The position numbers were made by a program, and so were the translations under genes. The notes beneath the pieces are model-generated. The model was not told where the DNA came from. It saw only the letters and a program-made list of their open reading frames with translations, and ran no database searches. Shown here in pieces: positions 6,511-7,394 of a stretch of 7,394 bases of DNA. The DNA is taken from the NCBI GenBank assembly GCA_028687395.1, contig JAQUAE010000086.1, forward strand, positions 1-7,394. Reading direction: 5' to 3'. Source of the stretch: Anaerolineales bacterium. Its GTDB lineage: Bacteria > Chloroflexota > Anaerolineae > Anaerolineales > UBA4823. Each line of letters begins with the position of its first letter. Position 1 is the stretch's first letter.

Positions 6511-6789
6511 CTAGCCGCCCCCCCGCTTGCTGTTCCAGGCGACGAACGGCCAGCGGAACGCCAGGCTAAGCGGGACGACAACCACGGTCGCCGCGCTGGT
6601 GAATGTGCCCGGCAGGAAGTACCCCTCCGCGCTGCCGGAGAGCCTGGCCAGCAGGATGGCGACGATCGCTGCCCCCAACCCGCCCAGGGCGTACGTCAAC
6701 GGCTGGCGTTTGAGCAGGCGCGCGGCTCTAATTAGCACGGCCAGCGCCAGCGCCCCCAGCAACGGGGTGCGTGTTACAATCCCAGGCAA
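6511..6789 (-). pseudogene. DUF3159-like membrane protein fragment
   Basis: A 92-residue minus-strand frame with three hydrophobic stretches (about 10-24, 34-50 and 60-78). The segment LLKRQPLTYALGG followed by SGSAEGYFLPG and then RWPFVAW matches, from memory, the core of DUF3159 membrane proteins (RRQP... G.AE.FFLPG... W.PLV). Family members are about 200 residues or longer; here the N-terminal GG/P-containing region and the C-terminal region are missing. A stop (6795-6793) sits just before the first possible start (TTG at 6789), and the upstream DNA codes for the heparinase-like protein on the other strand. No convincing ribosome site is seen. I infer a decayed remnant; a short intact gene is the alternative. 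The frame stops at 6513-6511 right after a run of seven G (6524-6518), where a one-base change would extend it to 6383. Confidence 0.55.
6772..6780 (+). promoter_or_regulatory. Extended -10 promoter of the heparinase-like gene
   Basis: TGTTACAAT matches the extended -10 form TGnTATAAT with one mismatch. The 17-bp -35 position is GC-rich and unlike consensus. Transcription would begin about 6787, leaving only about 9 nt before the ATG, too short for a normal ribosome site. It lies inside the first codons of the opposite-strand DUF3159-like frame. Confidence 0.45.
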
Positions 6790-6795
6790 CCACTA

Positions 6796-7394
6796 ATGAA
6801 CAGGACACACTGGCTTCAGCGCATTGCGATCGGCTTCAAGGCAGCCCGCCAGCTTGGTTGGGCGCAGGTGAGCGCCTACGCCCTGTACGAATTTGGGTTG
6901 CGCAGTGGGCATTACCGCCGGGTCGTGGCCCGGCAGACCCGCACCGATCACCTTCCCGAGGGGGCTTTCCGACTGGAATCCCCCCTACCTCCTCCCGATC
7001 GCCAGGCGCTGCTGGCAGCCATCGGCAAGGAAGGCCTGAAGCGCTTGCGAGAGGAAGCCAACGAGATCGTCGCTGGGAAGGCGCGCCTGTTCGGCGGACC
7101 CGCCCGGCCGCTGCTGCTGGACCCGCCCGCGCCGCCCCTCCCCTGGACGGCGTACGCGCACGGCGAGCTTTCCGGAGCAGGCAGTGAGACAACCGAACTA
7201 GAACAGGACATCAAATTCACCTGGGAGGCCGCTCGCATGGGCTGGGCGTACACGCTAGCGCGCGCCTATACCCTGACCGGTGACGAGCGCTACCCGGCAT
7301 CTTTCTGGGAGCGCATCGAGGCTTTCTTGCAAGCCAACCCGCCCGGCGTGGGGGTGCATTGGGCGTCAGCGCAGGAGGTGGCGATGCGACTGAT
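6796..7394 (+). CDS. Heparinase II/III-family protein, N-terminal part (open at window end)
   Basis: An open frame from ATG at 6796 runs off the right edge, giving 199 complete codons. The first about 110 residues (MNRTHWLQRIAIGF..., later LFGGPARPL) form the leader-like region common in these proteins. They are followed by an alpha-toroid-type stretch with DIKFTWEAARMGWAYTLARA (about residues 145-164), YTLTGDERYPASFWERI and NPPGVGVHWASAQEVAMRL, which match the N-terminal domain of heparinase II/III and alginate-lyase-like proteins (typical GxxWxSxQEVAxR). Known family members cleave uronic-acid polysaccharides by beta-elimination; in polysaccharide clusters they often sit next to the fusion oxidoreductase, as here. 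No signal peptide is evident in the first residues, though the real start could differ. No clear Shine-Dalgarno is present (only CCAGG at 6782-6786). The catalytic region is beyond the window, so activity cannot be judged. Confidence 0.85.
   Translation, partial: MNRTHWLQRIAIGFKAARQLGWAQVSAYALYEFGLRSGHYRRVVARQTRTDHLPEGAFRLESPLPPPDRQALLAAIGKEGLKRLREEANEIVAGKARLFGGPARPLLLDPPAPPLPWTAYAHGELSGAGSETTELEQDIKFTWEAARMGWAYTLARAYTLTGDERYPASFWERIEAFLQANPPGVGVHWASAQEVAMRL

Larger units (their letters stand above)
6407..6795. other. Gap between the fusion oxidoreductase and heparinase-like genes
   Basis: This 389-nt gap has no complete plus-strand gene. The minus strand carries a DUF3159-like fragment (6511-6789). 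The left part (6407-6510) holds a GC-rich nested hairpin and open frames on both strands that I cannot assign; the plus frame after the oxidoreductase stop stays open for 35 codons. The right end carries an extended -10 for the heparinase-like gene. Confidence 0.6.

Noticed and set aside
6527..6796. Plus-strand open frame opposite the DUF3159-like fragment
   Set aside because: No recognisable features; the minus frame has the family-like RQP and FLPG motifs and membrane segments.
6771..7187. Open frames on both strands over the start of the heparinase-like gene (plus 6771-7187, minus 6836-7192 and 6948-7253)
   Set aside because: Their translations are Arg/Pro/Ala-rich low-complexity shadows; the frame from 6796 carries the heparinase II/III motifs and stays open to the window edge.

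Overview
The window is GC-rich bacterial DNA with tightly packed genes, GTG and TTG starts, and a gene mix (a CydC-type ABC exporter, an M29 aminopeptidase, a DUF3159-like fragment, a polysaccharide-type locus) that reminds me most of Chloroflexota, Anaerolineae-like. That placement is inference from protein style; no rRNA or marker gene is present to prove it.

Layout. (1) 1-275, plus: the last 90 residues of a CydC-like ABC exporter subunit. (2) 274-304: a perfect 12-bp hairpin between convergent genes. (3) 344-1414, minus: a 356-residue multi-pass membrane protein of unassigned function. (4) 1415-1689: an intergenic stretch with weak promoter and hairpin signals. (5) 1690-2799, minus: an M29 aminopeptidase with a GTG start. 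(6) 2800-2906: a compact divergent promoter region. (7) 2907-4145, plus: an M20 metallopeptidase. (8) 4202-6406, plus: a 734-residue fusion of a zinc-less alcohol-dehydrogenase-like (MDR) domain and a Gfo/Idh/MocA domain. (9) 6407-6795: a mostly non-coding gap that holds, on the minus strand, a DUF3159-like fragment. (10) 6796 to the window end, plus: the N-terminal part of a heparinase II/III-family protein, open at the right edge.

How the genes relate. The two metallopeptidases are divergently transcribed from overlapping -10 elements and probably serve peptide turnover together. The fusion oxidoreductase and the heparinase-like gene are a pair I recognise from polysaccharide (capsule/exopolysaccharide) clusters, so a polysaccharide locus probably starts at about 4202 and continues rightward out of the window. 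The CydC-like gene belongs to a redox/cytochrome-assembly transporter operon lying to the left. No CRISPR array, tRNA, rRNA, IS element or phage gene was seen. I see no wholly new system here; the least explained items are the fusion oxidoreductase, the stranded DUF3159-like fragment and the overlapping divergent promoter.
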